From: a virus
Strand: one strand, 5' to 3'
DNA length: 56,560 nucleotides
Virus record (IMG/VR): IMGVR_UViG_3300035126_000207
Span: 1-56,560 of that record
Position 1 is the first letter of the stretch. Each line of letters starts with the position of its first letter. This document shows positions 16,249 through 23,099 of this stretch, piece after piece. The notes below the pieces were generated by a model that saw only the letters and a list, made by a program, of their open reading frames with translations, searched no databases and was not told the origin of the DNA. Both the position numbers and the translations under genes were made by a program.

Positions 16249-18662
16249 TGGCCGACTTTGAGCTGACGCTGCCCGATGGCAGCAAATACGCTGTCACCGC
16301 CGACACCGAGCAGCAAGCCTTCGCTGCTTTGCAGAAAATGCTTGGAGGCTCCATCCCGCAGCCAGAACCCGAGCGCGGCCTTTTGGGTCGTGCCGCAGAT
16401 TGGTTTTCTGGCGCCAATCGAGAAGAAAACATCGGCGGCCCGCTCTCCCTTGAGCTGCCGATGACGTCTGGGCAGTCTGCTCAGATGACCGCGCTCATGG
16501 CTACGACAATGTCGCCTGATCGCCTCAAGTCTGGCATCCTGAAAATTGAGCCTGACGCTCAGTTTCGCGAAGACAGTTTTGGTAACCTTGTCGCCCTTTG
16601 GCCGAGAAAGGACGAGAGCGGGAAGGTCACGGGCTATCAGCAGTTCTACCCGAACCCAGCTGGCCTTGACGTCTCCGACGTTATGCGCACATCGGGAGTC
16701 GTCGCGGCGGCAACACCTATTGGGCGCGCACTGAAGGTTGTTGGCCTACCTACGACTGGCCTTTTGGGTGGCGCAACCATTGGCGCAACTGAGGCTGCGC
16801 TAATTGAGGGGGCAAGTTCCCAGCTTTCCGACGCGCCATACCAATACTCTGACATCCCTTATGGCGCTCTGGGTGGCGCTGGCGGTGAAGTCCTCGGACG
16901 CGCGGTACAGAGACTTGTCGGGATCATCAGGTCTGCTGGGCCTCAATCTGTAGTGGACGCATCCGGGAATCTTCTTCCTAAATATGCTGAAATTGTCAAA
17001 AAAGCTGGTCTTGATCCAGATCAGGTTTCTGCCGCCGTCGCTGCCGACATCACAAATATGGTGAGGTCTGGGGCCGAGGGCAGCCAAGCGGCGATCACTG
17101 CTATGTCTCGCGGGCTTCCAGTGCCTGTCCCTATGACAAAAGGTCAAATCACCGGCAGCGCTGGTCAGCAGCTCTTTGAAGATATGGCTGGCAAGGAAGT
17201 ATATGGAAAAACTGCCGAGGCGCTGATCACTCGCCAGCGCCAGCGCCAGCAAGAAGCTCTGACAGAAAATCTTGACCAAATCCTTGAGGGGCTACGCCCC
17301 GGCTCTGCACCGATTAGCAGGGGCGTGGGCGGCATCAATGCGCAAGAGGCGCTTGTGCTCGCAAGGAAGGCGGAAGGAGCTGAGGCAAACCGTCTCTACA
17401 CTGAAGCGCGCGAAACTACTGCCATGGTGGACCCGGACGCCGCGCTTGACATAGCAGACAGTATGCGCGGCGCATACTCAGAAGGTTACAGCCCGTCCAC
17501 TGCGCCAATCATGTTCAAACTCCTTGATGAGTTTGACACCATTTCATTGGGCGGGAAAACCCCATCAGGAACCGTAGCGCCGGGCGACATCAGGACCATG
17601 ATGGAGTGGCGGCAAAAGGTCTCCAACCTGCGGAAAGGGCCGCCAACTGTAGAAGCCTCTGCTGCTACAGATGTTTTAAAAAGGTTCGACGATCAAGTTG
17701 AAAGCGCGATAAACGATGCTCTGCTGGCTGGAGATGCTGATGCCGTTGCAAAGTGGGGACTAGCCATTAGCAATTATGCAGACTTTGCGTCAAAATGGAA
17801 AAGCAAGGGCGGCGTCCTGAACCTTTTGACTGAAAAAGTAACCCGTGACGGCGAACGAGTTTTGAAGATTGCACCTGAACAGGCTGCTGATGTTATTTTT
17901 GGGGCGACCGTTAGTGGGCTTGCTAGCAAAACTGGCTTAGCTCGAGACTTGACAACACTGAAATCAACGCTCCCCGATGACGAGTGGAACCAGCTTCGGC
18001 AGGATGCTTTTATTCGCCTTATGGACACGTCTAAGGGGGCATTCCGCAGCGGAGAACAGCAGGTTTCTGGCGTCAACTTTAAGAAGGCGTGGGAGAATTT
18101 GCGTGAGAAAAATCCCAGCGTCGTGAATGCTTTGTTCACCCCTGATGAGCGAAAGCTGTTTCAGCAATTTGCAGATGTCTCGGCTCGTGCAACCAATACC
18201 GCTGTCAATGCTTCTAACTCGGCAGCTGCGATGGGTGGGATCATCCAGAGGCTTGCGTCATCGTTTGGCGGAACTCAACTCGCTCGCTTCATGATGACTG
18301 TTCCTCTCGCGCGCGGTTTTACCGAGGCACTGGGTGGCGCTAGGGCGGTCGGGGCGACAAAAGGGGTGGCCCCGCTTCCAAGAACCCCGTTGACAATTGG
18401 TGGCGCTGGGCTGGGGGCTGCGGCGGCTAACACCGAAGAAGGGCGCAGGCAGATTAATTCAATTCCGCCTGTTGTCGGTAACACGTACAATAAACTCATG
18501 GGCCTTCTCGTGGATGAACAAGGTTTCGCTCGCGGCGGCGACGTGAAGCTTCAGAAGCCCGCTTCTGGCCCTCTGGCGTCCATCTCTCAGGGTCTAAGGC
18601 AGTCTGCCATGCGCTCAGCACCGCTGCAGGCTGTGGCACGCGGCCAGAGGGGGATGCTTTAG
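16248..18662 (+). CDS. Internal virion (ejection) protein 4
   Basis: 804 residues, last gene of the late block. It begins with a short ubiquitin-like or DNA-binding beta segment (FELTLPDGSKYAVTADTEQQ) of the kind found at the N-terminus of many phage internal proteins, followed by GLLGRAADWFSG, a hydrophobic Gly/Ala region (about 145-215) and long helices. The end carries FARGGDVKLQKPASGP and a basic tail similar in style to the other internal proteins. No lytic transglycosylase motif was found. Confidence 0.72.
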   Translation: MADFELTLPDGSKYAVTADTEQQAFAALQKMLGGSIPQPEPERGLLGRAADWFSGANREENIGGPLSLELPMTSGQSAQMTALMATTMSPDRLKSGILKIEPDAQFREDSFGNLVALWPRKDESGKVTGYQQFYPNPAGLDVSDVMRTSGVVAAATPIGRALKVVGLPTTGLLGGATIGATEAALIEGASSQLSDAPYQYSDIPYGALGGAGGEVLGRAVQRLVGIIRSAGPQSVVDASGNLLPKYAEIVKKAGLDPDQVSAAVAADITNMVRSGAEGSQAAITAMSRGLPVPVPMTKGQITGSAGQQLFEDMAGKEVYGKTAEALITRQRQRQQEALTENLDQILEGLRPGSAPISRGVGGINAQEALVLARKAEGAEANRLYTEARETTAMVDPDAALDIADSMRGAYSEGYSPSTAPIMFKLLDEFDTISLGGKTPSGTVAPGDIRTMMEWRQKVSNLRKGPPTVEASAATDVLKRFDDQVESAINDALLAGDADAVAKWGLAISNYADFASKWKSKGGVLNLLTEKVTRDGERVLKIAPEQAADVIFGATVSGLASKTGLARDLTTLKSTLPDDEWNQLRQDAFIRLMDTSKGAFRSGEQQVSGVNFKKAWENLREKNPSVVNALFTPDERKLFQQFADVSARATNTAVNASNSAAAMGGIIQRLASSFGGTQLARFMMTVPLARGFTEALGGARAVGATKGVAPLPRTPLTIGGAGLGAAAANTEEGRRQINSIPPVVGNTYNKLMGLLVDEQGFARGGDVKLQKPASGPLASISQGLRQSAMRSAPLQAVARGQRGML

Positions 18663-18701
18663 CGATCGACCAGCCCGCCGATCTTCCGTAGGTTTAATCG
18701 T

Positions 18702-18785
18702 GAGGGGCGCTAATGGTGGATGGTGAGCCGTAGCGCAGTCTGACCGTCGACCAATACAAAACCGCAGGTTTCGTATGCGCCCCTC
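18702..18785. ncRNA. 84-nt three-way-junction structure between convergent late and early genes
   Basis: Three perfectly abutting helices can be drawn. P1 is GAGGGGCGC (18702-18710) with GCGCCCCTC (18777-18785). P2 is TGGTGGATGGT (18714-18724) with ACCGTCGACCA (18743-18753): ten pairs round one G/G mismatch. P3 is ATACAAAACC (18754-18763) with GGTTTCGTAT (18767-18776): nine pairs, one A/C mismatch, triloop GCA. P2-P3 and P3-P1 join without a free base. Read on the minus strand P3 gains a G.U pair and P2 loses its own, so either strand could fold. GCGCTA (18707-18712) can alternatively pair with TAGCGC (18731-18736). It is not a tRNA. Strand and function are unknown: candidate small RNA, 3'-end protector or bidirectional terminator. 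Confidence 0.6.
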
Positions 18786-18794
18786 GTGATAAAT

Positions 18795-18992
18795 TTATCG
18801 GGTCAGTTTGCGGCCCGCAATCGCTTTTTCCTCGGCCTCGGCCTTGATGCGGGTGATCTGAGACAGGTTTTGGCGGGCCATATATTCAATCAGCTGCAGT
18901 TGCTCCTCAGTCACCCACCACGCCGGTAGTTTGATGTAACCGGCGCGTCGTAAGGCTCGTGCGCCGGGGCTGTTGCTAACGTCGCGGGTCAT
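18795..18992 (-). CDS. Small early protein, function unknown
   Basis: 65 residues, last gene of the leftward early operon. It reads RRAGYIKLPAWWVTEEQLQLIEYMARQ, then a charged helix. Small phage proteins with this AGY.KLP..WVT..QL pattern are common, without known function. It overlaps the upstream gene by 4 bp (ATGA). Confidence 0.8.
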   Translation of the reverse strand: MTRDVSNSPGARALRRAGYIKLPAWWVTEEQLQLIEYMARQNLSQITRIKAEAEEKAIAGRKLTR

Positions 18993-19195
18993 GGTGCCTT
19001 ATCGACCATCCGACCGTGCGTTATGTTCTTCTGGCCCCGGACTTTGGAGTTGTCCCACGTCCAGCACTCGCCGTTGCTGTCGTTGAAGCAGACCCAAAGC
19101 AGGTTATGCTCAGGCCCATAGTCCATGACGAAGTGCGCCAGAGCGGAACCCTTGGGCGTGTCCAAGGGGATAGGCGGGTTAAGTTGCAGGATCAT
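18989..19195 (-). CDS. Conserved small phage protein, function unknown
   Basis: 68 residues beginning ILQLNPPIPLDTPKG and containing HFVMDYGPEHNLLWVCF, GECWTW and QKNITHGR. This is a compact protein I recognise as frequent in proteobacterial phages and prophages, without assigned function. It shares 4 bp with both flanking genes, so the whole run is translationally coupled. Confidence 0.85.
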   Translation of the reverse strand: MILQLNPPIPLDTPKGSALAHFVMDYGPEHNLLWVCFNDSNGECWTWDNSKVRGQKNITHGRMVDKAP

Positions 19196-19368
19196 GTCTG
19201 TTTTCCATCCTCGATCAATTCGTGCTGCACGATGGCCAGCACACCCACGGCAGCGGCCAGCGTCACCCGCCCGCTGTATTCATAGATCAACTCTCTGATG
19301 CGCTCGGCCATCTCGCCCGTCACGTCCTCGGCCCTCTGGCCCGCACCGGGTATGACTTTCAGGGTCAC
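19192..19368 (-). CDS. Small early protein starting at GTG
   Basis: 58 residues from GTG 19368 to TGA at 19192. It is too short for most gene finders but fills the gap exactly: its start overlaps the stop of the zinc-ribbon gene (GTGA) and its stop overlaps the start of the next (ATGA). Sequence: a charged amphipathic N-terminus (GQRAEDVTGEMAERIRELIY), then a hydrophobic Ala/Val stretch (VTLAAAVGVLAIV). It could be membrane-associated. Confidence 0.78.
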   Translation of the reverse strand: MTLKVIPGAGQRAEDVTGEMAERIRELIYEYSGRVTLAAAVGVLAIVQHELIEDGKQT

Positions 19369-19649
19369 GGCTCCTTCCCCTCAATAAGCTGGGCGATCTG
19401 GTTGGCCAAGAAACCGATCTTCAGGTTCGTGCCAGTCACCCGATGGGCGATGGCGTGTAGGGCTTCTTCGGTGAGTTCAAAGGTCGTAGACCTTCCGCCG
19501 CATGACTGACAGTCGCGGCGTCTCCTGACTGCGTGGGCGGCGACACCAAACGCTTCCATGTGGACGGGTCTACTGTCAGCAGTCCCGCCCAAACTTTTTT
19601 CTCCGCACAGCGGGCAATACATATGGTTGATTTTCAATGCTCCGCTCAT
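19365..19649 (-). CDS. NrdR-like zinc-ribbon protein without ATP-cone
   Basis: 94 residues from ATG 19649. The N-terminal half copies the zinc ribbon of NrdR, the ribonucleotide reductase repressor: YCPLCG, then ADSRP, VRRRRDCQSCGGRSTTFEL (NrdR: CPFCG, VxDSR, IRRRRxCxxCGxRFTTxE). The ATP-cone that follows in NrdR is missing; in its place is a short helix (AIAHRVTGTNLKIGFLANQIAQLIEG). Known NrdR senses (d)ATP and binds nrd promoters. A ribbon-only phage version could bind the same DNA or interfere with host NrdR; that is inference. No nrd genes are in this genome. Confidence 0.78.
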   Translation of the reverse strand: MSGALKINHMYCPLCGEKSLGGTADSRPVHMEAFGVAAHAVRRRRDCQSCGGRSTTFELTEEALHAIAHRVTGTNLKIGFLANQIAQLIEGKEP

Positions 19650-19837
19650 GTCTTCTCCTCCTTCACATTCGCCCGCAGATACAGCCGCTTCGACCCGGCC
19701 CCGCAGGTCGGGCATTTGGTTTCCCGCACCAGCTTGCTCAGCTTCTTCACGTCCATCGGGAAGACCGCATCGGGGGTGCTGAAGTTGGTTTCGCAGTCTC
19801 CGCAGCGGAAGTGCATGCGGTTGTCTAGGTCGGTCAT
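19646..19837 (-). CDS. Small zinc-ribbon protein
   Basis: 63 residues with two CxxC pairs: FRCGDC (about 11-16) and KCPTCG (41-46), separated by about 27 residues, and a basic end (SKRLYLRANVKEEKT). Typical treble-clef or ribbon fold. It overlaps its neighbours by 4 bp each. It is one of three successive cysteine-rich early proteins, perhaps host transcription or translation modifiers, but nothing identifies a partner. Confidence 0.82.
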   Translation of the reverse strand: MTDLDNRMHFRCGDCETNFSTPDAVFPMDVKKLSKLVRETKCPTCGAGSKRLYLRANVKEEKT

Positions 19838-20367
19838 GTCTTCTCTCCCTCAATCTCGGCCAGCGTGGCGCGGGCGATTTTACCAAAATCTGTGCTTCCG
19901 AGACCCCAAGGGCCATCACTTGGCAGGCCGTATCTATTTTCGTCCGCATAGAACCGCAGCACCTCCACCGCCTTCGCCAGCTCCTCCCGCAGCTCGTGCA
20001 TCTCGTTGTGCCACTCGCCGCAATAGCCAGTGTTGAAACAGTCAGAGCAGCCATACGGCTCAGGCGCTCCTCTGGGGCCGCTGCAAGTCATGCACACCCC
20101 CTGTCGCCCAGCAACATCTTGCCAGTGGTCCCTCTCCTTCTCCAACTCCTCCGCATAAGCCTCGGCCTCCTTGGCGTCAGCACGGGCGGCTTCGAGTTGC
20201 TCGGTCATGGCTTCGATGCGCTTCGTTACCGTGGCAAGAGCCTCAGCGCTGTCGCACTGGCAGTCTGGGTCATGCAGACCACGGCCTTTGTATGCCTCGT
20301 GGCAGCGGCATCGAACCACGTCGACAAGTTCTGCCAGAGCCTGCTTCACCAGTTCTTCGTCAGTCAT
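19834..20367 (-). CDS. Cysteine-rich coiled-coil early protein (Ea22-like layout)
   Basis: 177 residues. The N-terminus has CRCHEAYKG...DPDCQC (a CxC/CxC cluster), then a coiled coil of about 50 residues (IEAMTEQLEAARADAKEAEAY onward in part), then a CxxC...CxxC...C cluster (VCMTCSG, GCSDCFNTGYC) resembling the DnaJ zinc finger, and a C-terminal helix ending KIARATLAEIEG. Such composite proteins are common in early regions of phages and lack known function. Confidence 0.78.
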   Translation of the reverse strand: MTDEELVKQALAELVDVVRCRCHEAYKGRGLHDPDCQCDSAEALATVTKRIEAMTEQLEAARADAKEAEAYAEELEKERDHWQDVAGRQGVCMTCSGPRGAPEPYGCSDCFNTGYCGEWHNEMHELREELAKAVEVLRFYADENRYGLPSDGPWGLGSTDFGKIARATLAEIEGEKT

Positions 20368-20368
20368 G

Positions 20369-20557
20369 TCAGTCCCTCCATGTTTTCATCAGCAGCGAGT
20401 TCAGATGCACAACTTCACCAAGCCTCGCCATGCGCCATCTCCCCCACGCCCAACTGTATCCGTCCTCTGGGTATGACTTCCGCACCATCACGACAGGGAG
20501 CCACCCCCACTTGAGGTGGATGCAGACTTGCTGTGCGTCATGCGATGGTTCACTCAT
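20369..20557 (-). CDS. Small early protein, function unknown
   Basis: 62 residues from ATG 20557, chosen because it overlaps the end of the upstream 48-residue gene by 8 bp; a longer upstream reading has no supporting features. Trp-rich and basic (HLKWGWLPVVMVRK, YSWAWGRWRMARLG). The stop is just before the start of the next gene. Not recognised. Confidence 0.7.
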   Translation of the reverse strand: MSEPSHDAQQVCIHLKWGWLPVVMVRKSYPEDGYSWAWGRWRMARLGEVVHLNSLLMKTWRD

Positions 20558-20696
20558 CCCCGTGGCCTCCGCTAGTGCAGATGGTGATAACGCCAAAAAT
20601 GACTGCGACAGGGACAACCCACGCAACGATGAGCATGGTCAGGGCAAAGCCCAGCATTACAAACTCCGCCATACCCTCGACAAAGGTCTCAATCAT
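20550..20696 (-). CDS. 48-residue single-pass membrane protein
   Basis: ATG 20696 to TGA 20550. One long hydrophobic helix covers residues about 10-41 (EFVMLGFALTMLIVAWVV onward), followed by a short polar GGHGDE tail. It overlaps both neighbours by 8 bp. Small inner-membrane early proteins of phages often act as superinfection or host-takeover factors; a pinholin-like role is conceivable but it lies far from the lysis genes. Confidence 0.68.
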   Translation of the reverse strand: MIETFVEGMAEFVMLGFALTMLIVAWVVPVAVIFGVITICTSGGHGDE

Positions 20697-20913
20697 AGTC
20701 CTTCACCCCATGCTTCTCGATGTCCTTGAGCATCAGCATCAGCGCCTTCTGCACGTCCTCGACGCTCTCCCCGGTCACTTTGATAGGCTCGTCGGTCCAT
20801 GCAGGCCCATCGTCCATCTCGTAGAGTTCGTGGATGGCGTAGTAGTATTCCCCGTCCACTTCGTTCGGTCGCGCCAGCTTGTGACGCATGAGTTGGTAGT
20901 GCCAGTGGCTCAT
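20689..20913 (-). CDS. Conserved small early protein, function unknown
   Basis: 74 residues, acidic, with EYYYAIHELYEMDDGPAWTDEPI and a helical end EDVQKALMLMLKDIEKHG. This type recurs in proteobacterial phages without function. It overlaps the upstream gene by 4 bp. Confidence 0.8.
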   Translation of the reverse strand: MSHWHYQLMRHKLARPNEVDGEYYYAIHELYEMDDGPAWTDEPIKVTGESVEDVQKALMLMLKDIEKHGVKDYD

Positions 20914-21320
20914 CTCGGCCTCCGTTGCTTGCTGTCTCGCCAGTCACACGTCCCGATCTGCACCACGATGCCGGGGAAGCCGTCGATGCGGCGGTACTCG
21001 CTAGAGTTTGTGTGCCAAAAAAAACTATTACCAATGGGTTCATCCTGCCATGCATAGATTTCTCCGTCCTGATCCCGTGACACCCACTTTACCCACGCAG
21101 GCAGCTTCTCCCATGCGATCACGTCTTGTGTCTTTGGCAGGGGGACGGTGCGGTAGGTGCCGTGATCGGTGAAACCACCTGAAGTTTTTATAAACCACGG
21201 ACTCCCAAGTGTTGTTACGAGAAAATCCCCACCTGCCTTCTCATGCTCATGCAGCGCAGCCTTTTCCTCTTCGGTCAGCAGGCCGTACTGCACTCGGTTG
21301 TTGGTCATGTCTACGGTCAT
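20910..21320 (-). CDS. Early protein, function unknown
   Basis: 136 residues; an alternative ATG four codons in (TNNRVQYGL) is possible. The N-terminal TEEEKAALHEHEKAGGD helix is followed by a beta-rich part with several Trp (WEKLPAWVKWVSRDQDGEIYAW). The layout recalls small phage proteins that repeat the W...PG...W pattern. No motif gives a function. Confidence 0.75.
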   Translation of the reverse strand: MTVDMTNNRVQYGLLTEEEKAALHEHEKAGGDFLVTTLGSPWFIKTSGGFTDHGTYRTVPLPKTQDVIAWEKLPAWVKWVSRDQDGEIYAWQDEPIGNSFFWHTNSSEYRRIDGFPGIVVQIGTCDWRDSKQRRPR

Positions 21321-21568
21321 TTCAAAACACTCCTGACCTTCTTCTCAAAGTTCGCCTGAGCGGCATCTGTGGCTGACAGAACGTCAACGTATTCGTCCAA
21401 CGCAATGCCGCCGGGCATCCCAAGATACACGCCAACCTTGTCGTCAAAGCGGTGCAGTTCGTATGTGCCGACGATGCTATATGCGACAAGCCATAGGCCG
21501 CCAGTTGCGCCTTCTGGGATGGTCACGTCGCGCCAGATCAGGCTTTTGATCTTGACCTGTTTGCTCAT
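21317..21568 (-). CDS. Early protein, function unknown
   Basis: 83 residues from ATG 21568, which overlaps the end of the upstream gene by 4 bp; a start six codons earlier is less suitable. Begins KQVKIKSLIWRDVTIP, then beta strands (LWLVAYSIVGTYELHRF) and ends in a helix. Not recognised. Confidence 0.75.
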   Translation of the reverse strand: MSKQVKIKSLIWRDVTIPEGATGGLWLVAYSIVGTYELHRFDDKVGVYLGMPGGIALDEYVDVLSATDAAQANFEKKVRSVLK

Positions 21569-21780
21569 CTCCGCCCCCGCTCCCAAGCCAGCCGCGACAG
21601 GCGGTTTGCCAGCGTGTCGATGTCCTCGACAGTCATCTGCCGATTTTCAAGGATGGCATAGTAGACAAAGTTCATGAACCGCTTGGGCGGTAGCACGGAT
21701 GCGGCGTTGCTGATCCCCATTGCGGCCTCTGCCTGCACGTCGCGGTGCGGCATGACCGCCTGCTTCTTTCTCCAGAACAT
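21565..21780 (-). CDS. Small early protein, function unknown
   Basis: 71 residues, helical and basic at both ends (FWRKKQAVMPHRDVQ; LANRLSRLAWERGRR). No cysteine or membrane motif. Separated by 10 bp from the gene before it in the operon and overlapping the following one by 4 bp. Confidence 0.75.
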   Translation of the reverse strand: MFWRKKQAVMPHRDVQAEAAMGISNAASVLPPKRFMNFVYYAILENRQMTVEDIDTLANRLSRLAWERGRR

Positions 21781-21790
21781 ATTGATCTCC

Positions 21791-22054
21791 CTAGTGTGTT
21801 GTTTGCTTGCTTTTCATTTCGTCGTGCAGGTCTGCCGTCATCCGAAGACCGAGCGAAATCCTGTCTTTGCTGATGCCCTTGGTGTCGCCGTAAGTGTAAA
21901 TCGCGGCGATCAGAGACGAGATTATTTCCCTCGGGTCTTCTTGGTAGGCGCTGTAGATCGTCAACGTCAGCGCGCACAGTTCGGCCTCGTCCATCTCATC
22001 GGGCAGCGCGTCTATCACGGCAGTCAAGTGAGCGTCTGTCATGTTCTTGCTCAT
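21791..22054 (-). CDS. Small acidic early protein, function unknown
   Basis: 87 residues from ATG 22054 (overlaps the upstream stop by 4 bp). Predicted all-helical: LTAVIDALPDEMDEAELCALTLTIY, REIISSLIAAIYTYG, RMTADLHDEMKSK. A longer in-frame opening upstream is shadow of the neighbouring gene. Not recognised. Confidence 0.75.
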   Translation of the reverse strand: MSKNMTDAHLTAVIDALPDEMDEAELCALTLTIYSAYQEDPREIISSLIAAIYTYGDTKGISKDRISLGLRMTADLHDEMKSKQTTH

Positions 22055-22470
22055 GCCAGCACCCGCAGGTCCATAGCGTCCAAAGCCCACAGTTCCGTGT
22101 GTGGCAGCCGCATCGTACGCAGCTCCGCCTCCACGTCCCTCACCTCGGCTCCCAGCGCGTTGGCCAGCTCGTAAACCGTCGCCGCCCCGTTGCCGAGTTC
22201 GGCGCGGATGCGGTCGCGCAGGCTGGTGTCGGACGTCGCATCCTTTTCGCTGCCGTGCAGCGCGATGCAGAGCCACGGCGTCTTTTCCGGCTGCTGGATG
22301 TTCGGCACGAGGTTGGCCATGATTTTCATGCCGGGCCGCACGTTGGCTTCCAGAGCCAGCTTGGACGGGATGAAGATGTTTTCGGTCATAGCATCCGCCC
22401 GCACGGCGAAGGTTGTGCCGGTCTGGAGGCGGTTCGTTACAATGATCTCAACGGGTTGCATTTGCATCAC
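22051..22470 (-). CDS. OB-fold / winged-helix type early protein
   Basis: 139 residues with two parts. The first 75 residues form a beta-barrel-like stretch (NRLQTGTTFAVRADAMTENIFIPS, RPGMKIMANLVPN) similar to the S1/cold-shock pattern of small phage proteins. Residues about 85-125 read as a winged helix (LRDRIRAELGNGAATVYELANALGAEV). Nucleic-acid binding is plausible from both halves, but this rests on pattern only. Confidence 0.75.
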   Translation of the reverse strand: MMQMQPVEIIVTNRLQTGTTFAVRADAMTENIFIPSKLALEANVRPGMKIMANLVPNIQQPEKTPWLCIALHGSEKDATSDTSLRDRIRAELGNGAATVYELANALGAEVRDVEAELRTMRLPHTELWALDAMDLRVLA

Positions 22471-22658
22471 TCCACCCCCAGCCGATCCAGCGCGAAAAAC
22501 GATTTCCGGTACGATGCGATCAGGCGGTCAACGCTGGCAATTCTGGCCTGTATATGCGGGGTGGGCGCAGTGTCGTTGCAGGTGGTCAGCGTTTCGCGGT
22601 AATCCCACAGCGCGGTCAGCACGATGTGGGTGTCCATTGCTCCGAGTCTGATTGCCAT
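22467..22658 (-). CDS. Small early protein, function unknown
   Basis: 63 residues from ATG 22658, one base after the stop of the membrane mini-gene. Two helices (THIVLTALWDYRETL; QARIASVDRLIASYRKSFFAL). Not recognised. Confidence 0.72.
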   Translation of the reverse strand: MAIRLGAMDTHIVLTALWDYRETLTTCNDTAPTPHIQARIASVDRLIASYRKSFFALDRLGVE

Positions 22659-22659
22659 T

Positions 22660-22758
22660 TTACCACCCCATCCCGTGGCCAAACAGAAGGGCCGCGTACA
22701 GTACGGCGAAGATGCACAGGGTTCCGATCATGGCGGAAAGGACGTCGCGGATACGCAT
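22660..22758 (-). CDS. 32-residue membrane peptide
   Basis: ATG 22758 to TAA 22660. A basic start (RIRDVLSAM) followed by one hydrophobic helix (IGTLCIFAVLYAALLF) and GHGMGW. It fills the space between two real genes with 1 and 3 bp gaps, which supports translation. Below the usual length cut-off; function unknown. Confidence 0.62.
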   Translation of the reverse strand: MRIRDVLSAMIGTLCIFAVLYAALLFGHGMGW

Positions 22759-22761
22759 GGT

Positions 22762-22956
22762 TTATTTTCCTTTGTTTGCATTAATTGCGGCGATCAAGCG
22801 CAGGCGCAGTTCAGCGCGGCGTAACAGAAACATGATCTCGCCAGTGTCGTGGTAGTTCGGGTGGTCGTCGGTGTAATTGCGCTCGATGTCGCGGTCGATA
22901 CACTCCAGAGCCGCTTCGGCCTGCTCCAGAGTGATGAGGATGGTTGGGTCTGACAT
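22762..22956 (-). CDS. Small early protein, function unknown
   Basis: 64 residues from ATG 22956 (SDPTILITLEQAEAAL). Helical, with an acidic first half and a basic end (LLRRAELRLRLIAAINANKGK). An upstream extension in frame overlaps the next gene and is rejected. Not recognised. Confidence 0.75.
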   Translation of the reverse strand: MSDPTILITLEQAEAALECIDRDIERNYTDDHPNYHDTGEIMFLLRRAELRLRLIAAINANKGK

Positions 22957-22970
22957 GTTGTTAGTTTCCT

Positions 22971-23099
22971 TCAAAACGGCGGCTCTTCGCCGGGGTAAGT
23001 CGGTTTCCACTGGGGCGGCGCGTAGGCCGCTGGCTGGGGGCGGGGTTTTGGCGGGGCGATGACGCCCAGCCTGCTGAGTTCAAGTTCTAAGTCGGTCAT
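22971..23099 (-). CDS. 42-residue protein with SSB-like acidic tail
   Basis: ATG 23099 (overlapping the upstream stop by 4 bp) to TGA 22971. It consists of a short N-terminal helix (TDLELELSRLGV), a Pro-rich linker (PPKPRPQPAAYAPPQ) and the ending PGEEPPF. The last residues mimic the conserved DDDIPF tip of single-stranded DNA binding proteins, which docks SSB-interacting repair and replication enzymes. It directly follows an OB-fold gene, so the pair may act as a split SSB. Inference from pattern. Confidence 0.65.
   Translation of the reverse strand: MTDLELELSRLGVIAPPKPRPQPAAYAPPQWKPTYPGEEPPF

Noticed and set aside
18702-18785. tRNA gene (84 nt with a 9-bp terminal stem)
   Set aside because: There is no TTCRA T-loop, no anticodon stem at the right place and only two internal arms; the fold is a three-way junction.
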